Source: Oxytropis ochrocephala | Lineage: Eukaryota; Streptophyta; Magnoliopsida; Fabales; Fabaceae | Assembly: GCA_020916435.1 (NCBI GenBank) | Contig: CM037092.1 | Location: 90,220,817 to 90,284,816 of the forward strand | Reading direction: 5' to 3' | DNA length: 64,000 nucleotides | Shown here: in pieces, positions 10,681-20,996 of the stretch | How positions within the stretch are numbered: position 1 is the stretch's first letter | How the letters are laid out: each line of letters starts with the position of its first letter | Notes under the pieces: generated by a model | Databases searched by the model: none | Told to the model about the DNA's origin: nothing | The model's input: only the letters and a program-made list of their open reading frames with translations | Translations under genes and position numbers: made by a program

Positions 10681-11504
10681 TTAGGCCCAAGCCCGCCTAA
10701 CACTAGCCCATGGGCCAATGGGCGGCCCAATGGGCCCGCCCAATGGGCCACAAATCATTGACTTTTTAAAATTTTGTATAAATCAAAATTAGAATTTCCA
10801 ACCACTATGTCTAGAACTTCAAACACAAATGCTTGAACTTGCAGATCAAGTTGATTTCATATATATGAAAAAAAGGTGGAAAGTTGATATACTGTGATTA
10901 AATTCTCATGATATTACCGACTCAAAATTTGAGTTACCAAATCTTATTCGTTTTGCCTCTAATTTATTTGTTTCTTGAGTGTGATTCATTAGGATTAAGA
11001 TTAGGTTAAGATTAGATTAGGATGTTGGTTGCCTTTATACCGAATTGGTATTTTTTTTTGAAATAAGACAATTTCAATAAAGAAGAAGACAAAGGCATCT
11101 CGAACAGTTATGGATCGGTATTTGGTGGTGTTTTTTTTAGTCGAATCGCTTCAAGAATTTATGAATGGAGTTGCGAGCGGATTGAAGAGAAGGCGAAGGA
11201 CGATCCGTTAAGCTCCAAAATCGAAGCGTGGAATAAATAATTGATTTGTCATATTTTGATTGGATAACAATGAAAAAAAGATGTATAACACTTGTCATAT
11301 TTTAAAATTAAAAACAAAAACAAAAACAAACGGGCGGCCCATGGGCCCATGGGTCGGCGGCCGCCGCCTAATAACATCATCGGGCCAATCGGTGGGCCAA
11401 AAACATACCGCTTGATTTTGGGCTACTATTTTTAGAGCCCAAGCCCGCCTGTGTATCGGGCCATTGGGCCGGCCCATTGGGCCGGGCCCAAATTGACAGC
11501 TCTA
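10582..11504. mobile_element. GGCCCA-rich hAT-like non-autonomous insert
   Basis: Lies exactly between the two direct duplicates. Its outer 150 bases on both sides are rich in inverted GGGCC/GGCCC blocks, and the middle is AT-rich. The right end read outward is TAGAGCTGTCAATTTGGGCC, which resembles hAT ends common in legumes. The left end is poorly matched and no 8-bp target duplication was found. Confidence 0.45.
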
Positions 11505-12694
11505 CGAACCTACGACTGTGTGATATTGATAGTTGCACCAATGTATCTAGGTATGTGCTGTAAAGGTTAGTACTAGTACTATTTTTGACTTGAAAACTCT
11601 ATTGGATTTAGGTTTTTGGCTTCTTTTTTTCTCACCCCCTCCTTCTCTGTCTCACCCCATATTTCAAAAAAACCCTATACTACTCATGCCTTTTAAAAAA
11701 AAAATTAAATTTTGCGGAAATACCTCAAAATAAGGTAATTCCGGTTCAAAAAAAATTAAAATTTCGGAATTACCTCTAAAAAAGGTAATTCCGGTTCATA
11801 AAAAATTAAAAATTTCGGAATTACCTCTAAAAAAGGTAATTCCGAAATTTTTAATTTTTTTTTAAAAGTTTGTATATTAAATTAATATTTAAACGCGTTT
11901 TATTTTGGAAATATGATACGAACGGTTTACGATTTAAATAACAATACGTCAAAATATATAAAATGACCAACATAAAATAGGAGTACAAATACAACTATGG
12001 GTCCAAAATGTTTAACAATGATCGCAAATAAGCACGTGAAGTAGGTGAACGGGCGACATCTAGGGCATCCGGGTCAATGCAACGCTCTGCACACTCTCTC
12101 TCATATGTCTCTCGGGACAACAGGCTCTCGATGATATGGTGGATCCCGTAGCTCTGGCCGTGGCTCGACTGCGGGCCGTGGCTAAGGCTCGCACCGAGTA
12201 AGACGCACCCTAGCTACTGATCGTACCAAGGAAGGTAATCGGGATCGCACTTCGCCATGGTAGCCCGCCACTTGATCTACTAGCTCGCCAAAAAAAGTCT
12301 GCGCCCGAATCGATACATCAACAACCCCGTATGATCCTCGTGCTGCAGAGGAGGATTACCCAAATGGGTGGAAGAGGGACCTCTCTGTGGCGCCGAATCG
12401 CCAACGCACTGCATGCGGCATGTAGGGAATGGCGTCATCTCCCAAAGCAACGAAATTTATGTAAACAGAGATATGTTCGACAAAGGAACATATTGCACGT
12501 GGTCTCGCATAAGGGTGAGAGGATGACCTCCAAACGGTAGAGCATCTATCCGCTCCCTAAAGTCCACCAACTTTATTTTATCCAACTTTTTGTTCCCCGG
12601 TGGTGGCACGTGGTCGATGCGTCGTCCTAGCTAACACTTTACGACCAACGACGGTGGGAAAGTGCTCGTAGATCCAAAGATCAAAATAATTAAA
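11502..12694 (+). repeat. Direct duplicate copy B (about 1.19 kb)
   Basis: Second copy of 9395-10581. After 12694 it continues into the N-terminal part of the plant-mobile-domain pseudogene, which copy A lacks. Copy B is therefore the more complete, probably original, context. Confidence 0.9.
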
Positions 12695-13400
12695 TTAAAA
12701 ATAATCGATTATTAATATATGAGTAATTTAATTAAAAGCTTTAAATTAAAAAAATAAATAAATGATTACCGGAGCGATTATCGCGTATCCGCCGAACTGC
12801 TTGTCGAATAAAAAGACGCTTTAGTCACCGGGTGTAGAGGTAATCGAGAGCAAATATACCCCAAGACCATCGCCACACTCTTTGAAGATCACGAAGCGAT
12901 ATACATCCACCTCACTCGGCACTAATGTGTGACTCTTGTCGGCCCGAATGGTGGTCCCTAACAAGAAGAGCATGTAGCATCATGCGGCTCGCTCATAAGC
13001 ACCTCGTGCCATGTTCTCCCTGTAGGAGTCCTCTACACGGAGATCCTCGATATCGCCCCCTGTTATCCACTAAGCTCTGGATGATCAGAGCTTTGATCCA
13101 TGCCCAAAGAGTCCACGACCAAGTGAAGAGCACGAGCAGAATCAAAATCGATCGTGGTCCAATGGGGTGCCATCCAAATGGCAAGTGGAGCGGCACGGCC
13201 ACATCGTCGAGGTGGTATTGTCATCTCCCAAAGGGCATGTGGAATGGCGCAGTCTCGGGATGCCACCTCTCCACAAAAGCAGATATCAACTCATGGTTGA
13301 TTGCCCCCGAGCAGTGTGATGTCCAACTCGAAAGCTTAGCCTTGACGCAAACCGGTGGTCTACCTGTGGGTGGTGCTCGGCGAGTCTAACTCTAGGAAAC
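12190..13400 (-). pseudogene. Plant mobile domain (MAIN-like) pseudogene, longer copy
   Basis: The C-terminal blocks are as in the shorter copy. To the right the minus strand adds the N-terminal part: P-H-A-L-W-E-M-T-I-P-P-R-R-C (the family's H-P-F-G-E-x-T-I-T-L-x-D-V), then A-L-H-L-V-V-D-S-L-G-M-D, then L-F-D-K-Q-F-G-G-Y before the W-I-Y-E-H-F block. Several frame changes are needed. The order agrees with the family. Function in the family is linked to meristem maintenance and silencing. Here it is best seen as transposon cargo. Confidence 0.6.
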
Positions 13401-13990
13401 TTACGGCGTGAGATACAACCTTTAGTTTCCGAGGCTAAAAAAATAAAAATTAAACCATACGTTATTAAAAATAAGTAATTAATTGTTGTTACCTCGCCTC
13501 TACCTATCCAGGACGCGCAGTGCGTATCCCAGGGTATATATAATGGTGTGTGATCCACAGTTGGGGCAGGCTAAACCTCCTCCTCCTGATGCTGGCCCTC
13601 ATCCTCCTGTTCCTCCAAAGCCTCCCAACCGCCGCGGCAAAACGTCATGATATCTGACTCAGGGTGCTCCGTTGGTGCCGCATATGGTACTCATGTCGTG
13701 GTGGTCACGGTAGGGCTTCATCACGGGGTGAGGCTCGTGCTCGTGCTCAACCATCTCTATCACTCTGGCGCGGGCTCTCTGGCACCTCTGACGCTCAGAA
13801 GCATGCCCAGCAGCTCTGAGCCTATGTAAAGTGTCTAGAGAAGAAGTCTCGCTACTCTCGGCCTCCCAGCAATGCTCTGCTCGCCGTCGTCAATTGGGTC
13901 TTTGCTCCCGAAGACTCTGCTTTCGCTTACGTTGTCCGATCGTCTACTCGCCACTTTATTAAAAAAATAAATGTAATTAGAAAATATTAA
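13401..13990. other. Interior of the Mutator-like element, no clear coding
   Basis: C-rich stretches with short frames. It may hold further degenerate plant-mobile-domain or linker sequence, but I see no diagnostic motif. Confidence 0.35.
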
Positions 13991-14007
13991 AAATTGAAAA
14001 AAAAATT

Positions 14008-14098
14008 GGATTTTCAGAATTACCTCAGAATTGAGGTAATTCCGGTTCAGAAATATGAACCGGAATTACCTCAATTCTGAGGTAATTCCGAAAATCCC
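14008..14098. repeat. Near-perfect palindrome of GGTAATTCCG units
   Basis: Four inverted copies of a block around CAGAATTGAGGTAATTCCGG and its complement form a hairpin of about 40 bp per arm, centred on GTTCAGAAATATGAAC. The same block occurs in degenerate form at 9620-9740, 11720-11845, 14340-14460, 15100-15150 and, as GGTAAATTCGG, at 17760-18045. Confidence 0.85.
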
Positions 14099-14159
14099 AA
14101 CCGAATTTACTTACTTTTTCGAAATTATGAAATGTGAAATGTGAAATGTGATTTTTGTA

Positions 14160-14335
14160 AATTTTCAGGGGTATTTTTGTCCGTTTAAGTAATTATGGGG
14201 GTGGGATTGATAACGAGAGGGGTGGGAAAAAACAAAGCCTAGGTTTTTTTTTGGGCTTTTTTTTACACCCCCTCATTATCACTCCCACCCACATAAATAC
14301 CGTTTTGGACAAATATGCCCCTAACAATAGTGAAA
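14160..14335. repeat. Head-to-head inverted ends of Mutator-like elements
   Basis: About 75 bases (GTATTTTTGTCC to GGGGTGGGAAAAAAC) are followed after CAAAGCCTAGGTTT by an imperfect inverted copy (GGGCTTTTTTTTACACCCCC to GGACAAATATGCCCC). It looks like two element ends back to back, or the centre of a foldback element. Confidence 0.6.
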
Positions 14336-14654
14336 ATTTCGGAATTACCTTAGAGAAGAAGTAAATCCGGTAGGGGGGTTTGTGGTTTTAGGATTGCAAA
14401 AAGCGAGGTAATTCCGGTTCACATTTTGTGAACCTAATTACCTCGATTTTTAATTCTCGAAAACCCAAAACCCCTACCGGATTTACGTGGTTTTCTGATA
14501 TTTACGAAAAAAATAAAATTAATTAAAAACAAATTAAAATTAATTAAAGACGCGTTTTTGATGACGAAACAAAATAATACATGAAAGTTCTGAACGGAAA
14601 CAACAAAACACAGCAACAAAGAAAATGAAAAGACGATAGAAATTAGTGAGATGG

Positions 14655-15000
14655 TGGTTGGAGACGTCGAAGGACCTCAAAGAAGCGGTCCTTCGGTTTC
14701 GACATACAAACCAATAGGACTCGCATCTGAAATATGTCAAAACAGTCCATCATTACTCGAACGTCATCGTTGTTCTTCACATCCATGGTGGACCACTGAA
14801 CACGATTATTATCGCCCATAGTGGGGTAGCGATAAATGATCCGGGTGACTTCTTGCTCGTCACCCTCCAGCTGTACCTTCGTTGTTATTTTTTCTTTCAG
14901 AGCTTCAAAGGTGATGTCGTCGTTAAGCCTGCATAAAATGGGGTTTGGACTCTCGAAATGGACACCATTTTCTCTGTTTGTGATTGTGCCCTGATTGACG
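14655..15000 (-). pseudogene. MuDR-associated N-terminal domain fragment
   Basis: An open minus-strand stretch reads N-G-V-H-F-E-S-P-N-P, then C-R-L-N-D-D-I-T-F-E-A-L-K-E-K-I, then R-I-I-Y-R-Y-P, then V-K-N-N-D-D-V-R-V-M-M. This matches the PB1-like region found at the start of plant Mutator transposases. The zinc-finger and DDE parts are absent. It lies just inside the right inverted end, where a MULE transposase would begin. Confidence 0.65.
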
Positions 15001-15832
15001 TATTGTTATTTAAATCGTAAATCGTTCGTATCGTATTTTAAAAATAAAACGCATGTAAATCTTAATTTAATATACAAACTTGTAAATCCGAAATACCCCC
15101 TATTTTGAATCGGATTTACCTTTTTTAGAGGTAATTCCGAAATTTTTAATTTTTTTTTTTAAAAAAACAAGGGTATTTTTGGGTTTAATGGGGTTATGGG
15201 GTGTAGGAGAGAAGGAGGGGGGTGCGAAAAAAAATACCTTTTTTTTTCACCCCTTCTGTAACACCCCCTTCTATCTAGTCTATTATTGTAATAAATCCGA
15301 AAATCAGAGTCTACGAAAAATTTGAGTGCAACCACTTGAGGGTGCCACATTTAAACCACCACGTTAAAACTCCAAAAATAATGATTAAATTAACTTCAAA
15401 TAAGAGACATAGCACCATAAATCCGTACGGGGACAAACACCATAGCAGCGGAAATAACAAACTGAAGTACGGAAAATACAATTATCCAAATAAAAGTTAA
15501 ATCATAACATAAACGACAGAGTCTAATTATCCTCCCGGTGCTACGTGTCGAGTGACGAAACGACACTACTAGCGTAAGGTACTCCACGTCCCCTTCAACC
15601 ATCACACTGCAGCGTTGCCACATAAGAGCAACATTCCAAGCAGAAAGGGTGAGTCTCATTTCATAGAAAATAGTAAATAAAACATGCAACTCAATAAGAT
15701 AAGCATTAGCACACCAAAACCGTAAAATCCAAAACAATCTCATCAATAGTCATACACACCCAAACAACCACCAGAAAATGTATGCAAGTGCATGAGATGC
15801 AGCCCAACGCCAAGGGCATATGCATGTGGATC

Positions 15833-15960
15833 CATCACCAAAAAGGCCCAGAGGGCATTCACCAATCACCAAAAGGCCCGAAGGCATTCACCGTTCACCA
15901 AAAGGCCCGAAGGCATTCACCAAAATATTTTATGAGGCCGAGGCCTATTCACCAAAAATA
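15833..15960. repeat. Short tandem repeat in the solo LTR
   Basis: Units around CACCAAAAGGCCCGAAGGCATT repeat about four times. An equivalent GAGGCCGAAGCCTATTC repeat is at 63410-63475 in the related LTR. Confidence 0.75.
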
Positions 15961-16219
15961 ATGCACATGCCTATGCAACGCATGACTATGCAACACCACG
16001 CCAAAACAACACCAAGAATAGCACATAGAATACTCACCATTAATTTTATTTGCACCCCATTCACCAAGAGAGGTCATAAAACTCTCAATCACCCAAAATG
16101 AACTCACCGTTAATCCCATCACCATTTAAGACAGCCACCATAGCTAAATGCAACACCAAAAAGGACTAAAAGAGCACCTAGGACCAAACGCACCACCCAA
16201 GGACCACTTGGACACATAG

Positions 16220-16350
16220 GGACCATTTTGACGCCGTATTAACTAATTTAGCACCTAGGGACTATTTCGACACCATAATAATCATTTTAGCACCTAGGGA
16301 CTAGTTTGACACCATAATAGTTATTTTAGCACCTAGGGACTAATTTGGCT
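16220..16350. repeat. Degenerate repeat of a CACCTAGGGACTA unit
   Basis: Units of about 40-45 bases (TTTAGCACCTAGGGACTA...GACACCATAATA) repeat three to four times within the solo LTR. Confidence 0.7.
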
Positions 16351-16449
16351 CTCACCTAGGCACCCTTGCACTCCTAGGCGCCAAAACAGGCCCACGGGGC
16401 AGCCAAATGGCGCCCCTTCACCTGCACAGCACCCACCCAACCAGCAACA

Positions 16450-16745
16450 CGCAGACTAGAACACACCCCAGGCGCCATTTTCAGGGGAATTTGGCGCCCC
16501 TCCCTGCCTTCCTGCACAAACACACACAGACACACACCAGAATACACCCCAGGCGCCATTTTCAGGGGAATTTGGCGCCCCTCCCTGCCTGCCTGCACAA
16601 ACACACACAGACACACACCAGAATACACCCAGGCGCCATTTTCAGGGGAATTTGGCGCCCCTCCCTGCCTGCCTGCACAAACACACACAGACACACACCA
16701 GAATACACCCAGGCGCCATTTTCAGGGGAATTTGGCGCCCCTCCC
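16450..16745. repeat. 80-bp minisatellite in the solo LTR
   Basis: TTCAGGGGAATTTGGCGCC recurs at about 16480, 16561, 16641 and 16721, so the period is 80-81 bases over 3-4 copies. Frames on both strands here are repeat by-products. Confidence 0.9.
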
Positions 16746-17663
16746 TGTTAGTTTCATTAAGGCCATGCTATTAGCATACCACTACTCCTCAAATAAATTC
16801 CTTAATTCAATTATTACACCAATTTCCCTTCAATTACATACCCTCCCCACTTCATCGCTAAGTCAGTCAACAATAGCATGTATTAACCCAAGTATATATA
16901 TATTCAGCCCACTCATCACTAAATCAATCAACATAACCTATACTAATTCAATCATATATATATTTGTTCAGCCCACCCATCACTAAATCAATTAACATAA
17001 CATAAATCACTTCAATCATCACATAAACACTCAATTCCATGACATATTCAGTCCATTCATCACCCAAATCAATCGAATTAACGTATAAGAATCCAATCAA
17101 CATATCCTAACACTCAAATCCTATGGTTCCAAGTTTTATAAACTATTGGCTATGAAAAGGAAACTCCCCTTACCTTGAAAGAGCCACAAAATTCGAAATC
17201 ACCACCAAAGGAACAACCAACAGCAGCTCCTCCTTTTTCTCCTTCGCAACGTGAGCGCACCCTTGAGAAATGGAGGAACAGCAACGATGGAAATAAGGGA
17301 GTGAAGGCTTCAACATACAAAAGAGGAGAATAATCGGAAGAGAAAGGATCAAGAACCCTTACCTTGAGCAACTTGCGAAGCTTCCTTCTTTCTCCTTCCC
17401 TCCTACGGCGCGCTGCACTTCCTTATTCTCACGGTTTCCTCTTTTCTTTCTCTGATGGAATGGCATTACACTAGAGACCCACTAGGTTATGAATAGGGAT
17501 TGGGCCAACTAATGGGTTTGGGCCCTATCCACACCACTCCTTTTTAATTCTATTCACCTCCTGAAATAAAATGACTCCTAGTTAATTTAATTTATTTAAA
17601 TGATTATTGTAAACCTCTAATAACTTAATTAAACAATTAATTAAATTATTTTGGGGTGTTACA

Positions 17664-18140
17664 CCTTCCTTATCTCTCATACTTATAAATACCATTTATC
17701 CTTAATTTTATAAAACAATTCGAAAATACCTATGTTTTTAGTGGGGGTTTGTTGGATTTTCGGATTTACCTAATAGATAGGTAAATCCAGTTCACAATTT
17801 ATGAACCGAATTTACCTGAATTTTTGGTAAATCCGGAAATCCAAAAACCCCACTGGTTTCCCGGATTTACCTCATACGTAGGTAAATTCGGTTCATAAAT
17901 TGTGAATCGAATTTACCTACCTATGAGGTAAATCCAGAAATCCAACAAACCCCCACTGGTTTTCCGGATTTACTTCATACGTACGTAAATTCGGTTCATA
18001 AATTGTGAACCGAATTTACCTACCTATGAGGTAAATCCGAAAATCCCAAATCTCAGAAAGTTAATTTTTTTAATTTTTTTTAAAATAGAGGGTATTTCTG
18101 GAATTTTTGGTAAAATGGAATGTGAGAGAGAAGGAGGGGT
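17664..18140. mobile_element. Foldback (MULE-type) element made of GGTAAATTCGG hairpins
   Basis: Ends resemble each other inverted: CACCCCTTCCTTATCTCTCA (split by the solo LTR) on the left and GAGAGAGAAGGAGGGGTG on the right. Inside are three successive palindromes of GGATTTACCTCATACGTAGG...GGTAAATCC blocks with TTCATAAATTGTGAA centres. No coding. Confidence 0.65.
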
Positions 18141-18390
18141 GAAAAAAAACCCTTGGATTTATAGCTTTCTGGTGCTTCATCCCCTTGGTCTGCGTGAACT
18201 TGTCTATTTTAGTACTTTCTTAATCTAAATCAAGCTTTTTTTCCTTTATTTTTCAACTAAACAATGTTATGCATAGATTTTCTTTCCCCTTTTGTATCGT
18301 TTGCATTATTGGTGTATCTTTGTGTTGAGGTTGACTCTTTAAATTAGAAAAACTTATCCAATTTATTTTTTGACAATAAACTTATCCAAA
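18141..18390. other. AT-rich spacer, nothing recognised
   Basis: Between the foldback element and the MITE. No ORF or repeat signature seen. Confidence 0.4.
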
Positions 18391-18751
18391 TTAGAGCATC
18401 TCTTTGGCATGCATCGTAGAGGAGAGAATCTCTATGGAGAAACCCCAAATTAAATTCTTTAATTAGGTCATATATATACACGTCACTTATTTATAATTTT
18501 TAAATATAATATTTATATAAAAATCTTATGTCTCTAATGGATAACTTCAACAAAATTTACTAAATGGGTCTCAATAGTAACTTTTATTAATTTTTTTTGT
18601 TGAAAAGTAAAAGGTCTTGCAAAAGAGAAGAGAGAAGACTTCTTATTCAAGAACTTCATCCCAATAGGTACCCATTTTTTCCTTCACAATGGGGGTATCT
18701 ATTAAAGCTCACTTCTAAATAGATAGAAAGTCCCCATTGTGGATGCTCTAA
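18391..18751. mobile_element. MITE with TTAGAGCATC inverted ends
   Basis: Left end TTAGAGCATC and right end GATGCTCTAA are exact inverted repeats 361 bases apart, with an AT-rich non-coding middle. The superfamily is not clear because no unambiguous target duplication is seen. Confidence 0.6.
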
Positions 18752-18869
18752 CTACTTCTTAATTAATTAACACCATTAACTTATTTATTTACTTACTTTT
18801 TTTAATAAGCAATGATTCATTGAAAAAGTATTAAGTATGCTCAAAACCACACATACAATTGTTAAGGCA

Positions 18870-19420
18870 AATAAGAGCATTGTTCCACTATAGTGATGGT
18901 AACAAACTAGAATCTCTACCCACCCCACAAATAAACCAACACCAAGATAAATATTTAAATCGAGCCGCTATAGATTCAATCTTCGCCTCCTCTCCTTTGA
19001 AACAGACCCCATTTTGGCTCAACCAAATACACCTACACGTGGTCAGCCATAACAAGTATCTAACCTTTTTGGCTTTCTTCCCTGAAAATAACTCGCCAAA
19101 GTGAAAAAAAGTGTTGATGTAAATTAAGGGAATTAGGCGTTTGAATATCAAGCAAACGCTCCAATTCCCGCCACACCTTCCTAGAAAAGTCACAATCAAG
19201 AAACAAATGATGAAGATCCTCTCTATGGGTGTTGCAAAACGCACACAAAGTCTCGTCCTCCGAGTGAATGATATGTCGTCTCCACAACAACTAGCGGATC
19301 AGAAGGGCATTAATAATCAACCTCCAACCGAAGACAAAAACTTTAAAGGGAATTGAGGAATGTCAAAGAGCCTTACATGAACAAAAATCATTGTCGTTTC
19401 CATCTGTTAATTCGAGTAGG
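18870..19420 (-). pseudogene. LINE (L1-type) ORF2 C-terminal fragment with zf-RVT domain
   Basis: Minus-strand frames give the reverse-transcriptase zinc-binding region: W-R-R-H-I-I-H, then C-A-F-C-N-T-H-R-E-D-L-H-H-L-F-L-D-C, then a tail L-W-L-T-T-C-R-C-I-W-L-S-Q-N-G-V and F-K-Y-L-S-W-C-W. This is the ORF2 end of many plant LINEs. One frameshift separates the two blocks. No RT or endonuclease is present. Confidence 0.8.
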
Positions 19421-20327
19421 TTCCCAGGAAAGAGAGGTGGGTCACAATGGGAACACTTAAATACCAACTTTTTCCTTAGCCAGAACTTTCATCAAACAAC
19501 ACTATTTTTTCAAAGTCAAGCCGAAGAGATTACTGGGATGATTCGTAGACTAGGTCGCTCTCTTTAAGACGTTTAGTGGCACTGGTGAAAATTGTGCAAG
19601 CAGGCTCTCAACCACGACGTCCCCAGAATAAAACACCCCGGTCAAAACTGCTACGAAAGTTCACTGCTTGCATTTTCGACAGGCTCAATTAAACACAGGC
19701 AATGAGAGTTAACTCATCACTTCGAAGAAAGATGTTGATTTCGACAATGCATTTCAACATTGAGAAGTGTTAAGGCCTGTAGCTGTTTTCAAGAGAAGTT
19801 CGTCATGACCTTGATCTTAACAAAGTTGAAGATTTGACAACTATGATGTCGACAACAAGAGGATCTGAAGACTAGTAATGGGTTAGGATTAGGTAACATG
19901 TCGAAATAATGGCAGTTACGTAGGCAGTTATTGTTGAAATGATATGGTAGTTATGTTTTTAAATGTTAAGAGCAGTTACCATTTTCCCTCTTAGTATAAA
20001 TAATAGTTTTTCTTAGGAAAAACAAGTCACAAACACACATACAAAATTCTCACACTCAAACTTCCAAGTCAGAGCAAAAATGAGTTACAGAAACATGTAT
20101 GGATCTGTGTACCATTTCTTATTTATTCAATGCAATCTTAGTTTGTTTTCTTAAATTCTTCTGCAATTTACTTGCTTTCTGTTCAATATTACACTCAAAA
20201 TCATTTAGACAATTTCAATACCTTTGAAATTGCCAATTATCTTCAACACATCAAGAACATCTATCATTTTCTGGAAAATACTGCACAATATGTCCTAAGA
20301 TCTTCTAGTTTGATCTTGCAAGTAACA
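19421..20327 (+). other. LTR-like non-coding sequence with a TATA box
   Basis: No coding sequence. TATAAATA at about 20000-20007 is followed by a long non-coding leader, which recalls a copia LTR promoter. No partner LTR, primer site or clear ends were found. Confidence 0.35.
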
Positions 20328-20336
20328 AATTTTAAA

Positions 20337-20868
20337 GGCTAAATTACTGTTTTGGTCCTTTATCTTTGTCCTTGATTTCATTTTGGTCCTTTATTTTCTC
20401 ATTTTGGTCCCTCATGTTTCATTTTTGTGTCAATTTGGTCCTTTTTTGTAATTTTCCATCCATCACCTTAACAGACGCCACGCTGGCAGTTAACTGCTGA
20501 CGTGGCGTCCATCTGACGTGTAGTATTAGATGACATGGTCAGTGGAGGACCAAATTGAAACAAAAAAGAAACATAGGGGACCAAATTGAAACAAATGTAA
20601 AACATCAATCACTCTTCATCTTCTTCCTCCTTCTTCATCTTCTTCTTTTCCGGCAACCACCTCCACCTCCGGCGAGCCACCACCACCCTCTCCTCCACCA
20701 CCACAACACTAAAACAGAACCATACATCCTAAACTAAATTCCTAAATTCCTAAATCCCTAAATCCCAATACCAATCCTAAATCACAAGTCCCAAATCCCT
20801 AAATCCCACTCCTTCAAAACTTCAGAAGAAAAATTCTCTGCACTCTCAAGCGAGTGAATGTTGTTTTT
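20337..20868 (+). repeat. Left inverted arm of the foldback MULE
   Basis: About 530 bases, inverted at 47973-48501. It includes T-rich TTTTGGTCC repeats, a CACCTCCGGC-rich block and CCCTAAATC-like repeats. Confidence 0.9.
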
Positions 20869-20996
20869 TAAGCGCCTCTAAAGCTTCTTTTGGCTATCTC
20901 GTTTCATTTGAAGTGCAACTCTTACGACATTTTCTCTTGTAATAATCACAACTTTCATTCATACCAATAATGATAAACCATTAGAAACATGAATAT

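Larger units (their letters stand above)
9495..15238. mobile_element. Mutator-like element with long inverted ends (approximate limits)
   Basis: The left end (T-rich stretch, CACCCCCTCCTTCTC, then GGTAATTCC blocks and the segment up to about 9845) reappears inverted at about 14995-15238. That includes the inner stretch ending with the same AACAATACGTCA. This gives inverted ends of about 250-340 bases, as in MULEs. The inside holds plant-mobile-domain pseudogenes and a MuDR-associated N-terminal domain, all on the minus strand. A second left end lies at about 11610-11950 through the internal duplication. I could not identify a 9-bp target duplication, so the limits are approximate. Confidence 0.6.
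15257..17663. mobile_element. Solo LTR, 2.4 kb, flanked by CCTTC target duplication
   Basis: Starts TGTAACACCCC and ends GGGGTGTTACA, with CCTTC on both sides (15252-15256 and 17664-17668). No internal region or second LTR is present. It shares sequence blocks with the interrupted LTR starting at 52652, for example CAGCGTTGCCACA and GAGCAACATTCCAAGCAGAA, and a GAGGCCGA-GCCTATTC repeat. Short frames inside are not genes. Confidence 0.9.

Noticed and set aside
10549..10761. 70-codon Pro/Gly-rich ORF
   Set aside because: Produced by GGCCCA repeats at the end of the hAT-like insert.
16374..16751. Overlapping ORFs on both strands in the 80-bp repeat
   Set aside because: Repeat by-products inside a solo LTR.
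19421..20327. Complete copia element
   Set aside because: A TATA box and leader-like DNA are present, but there is no primer site, partner LTR or coding sequence.
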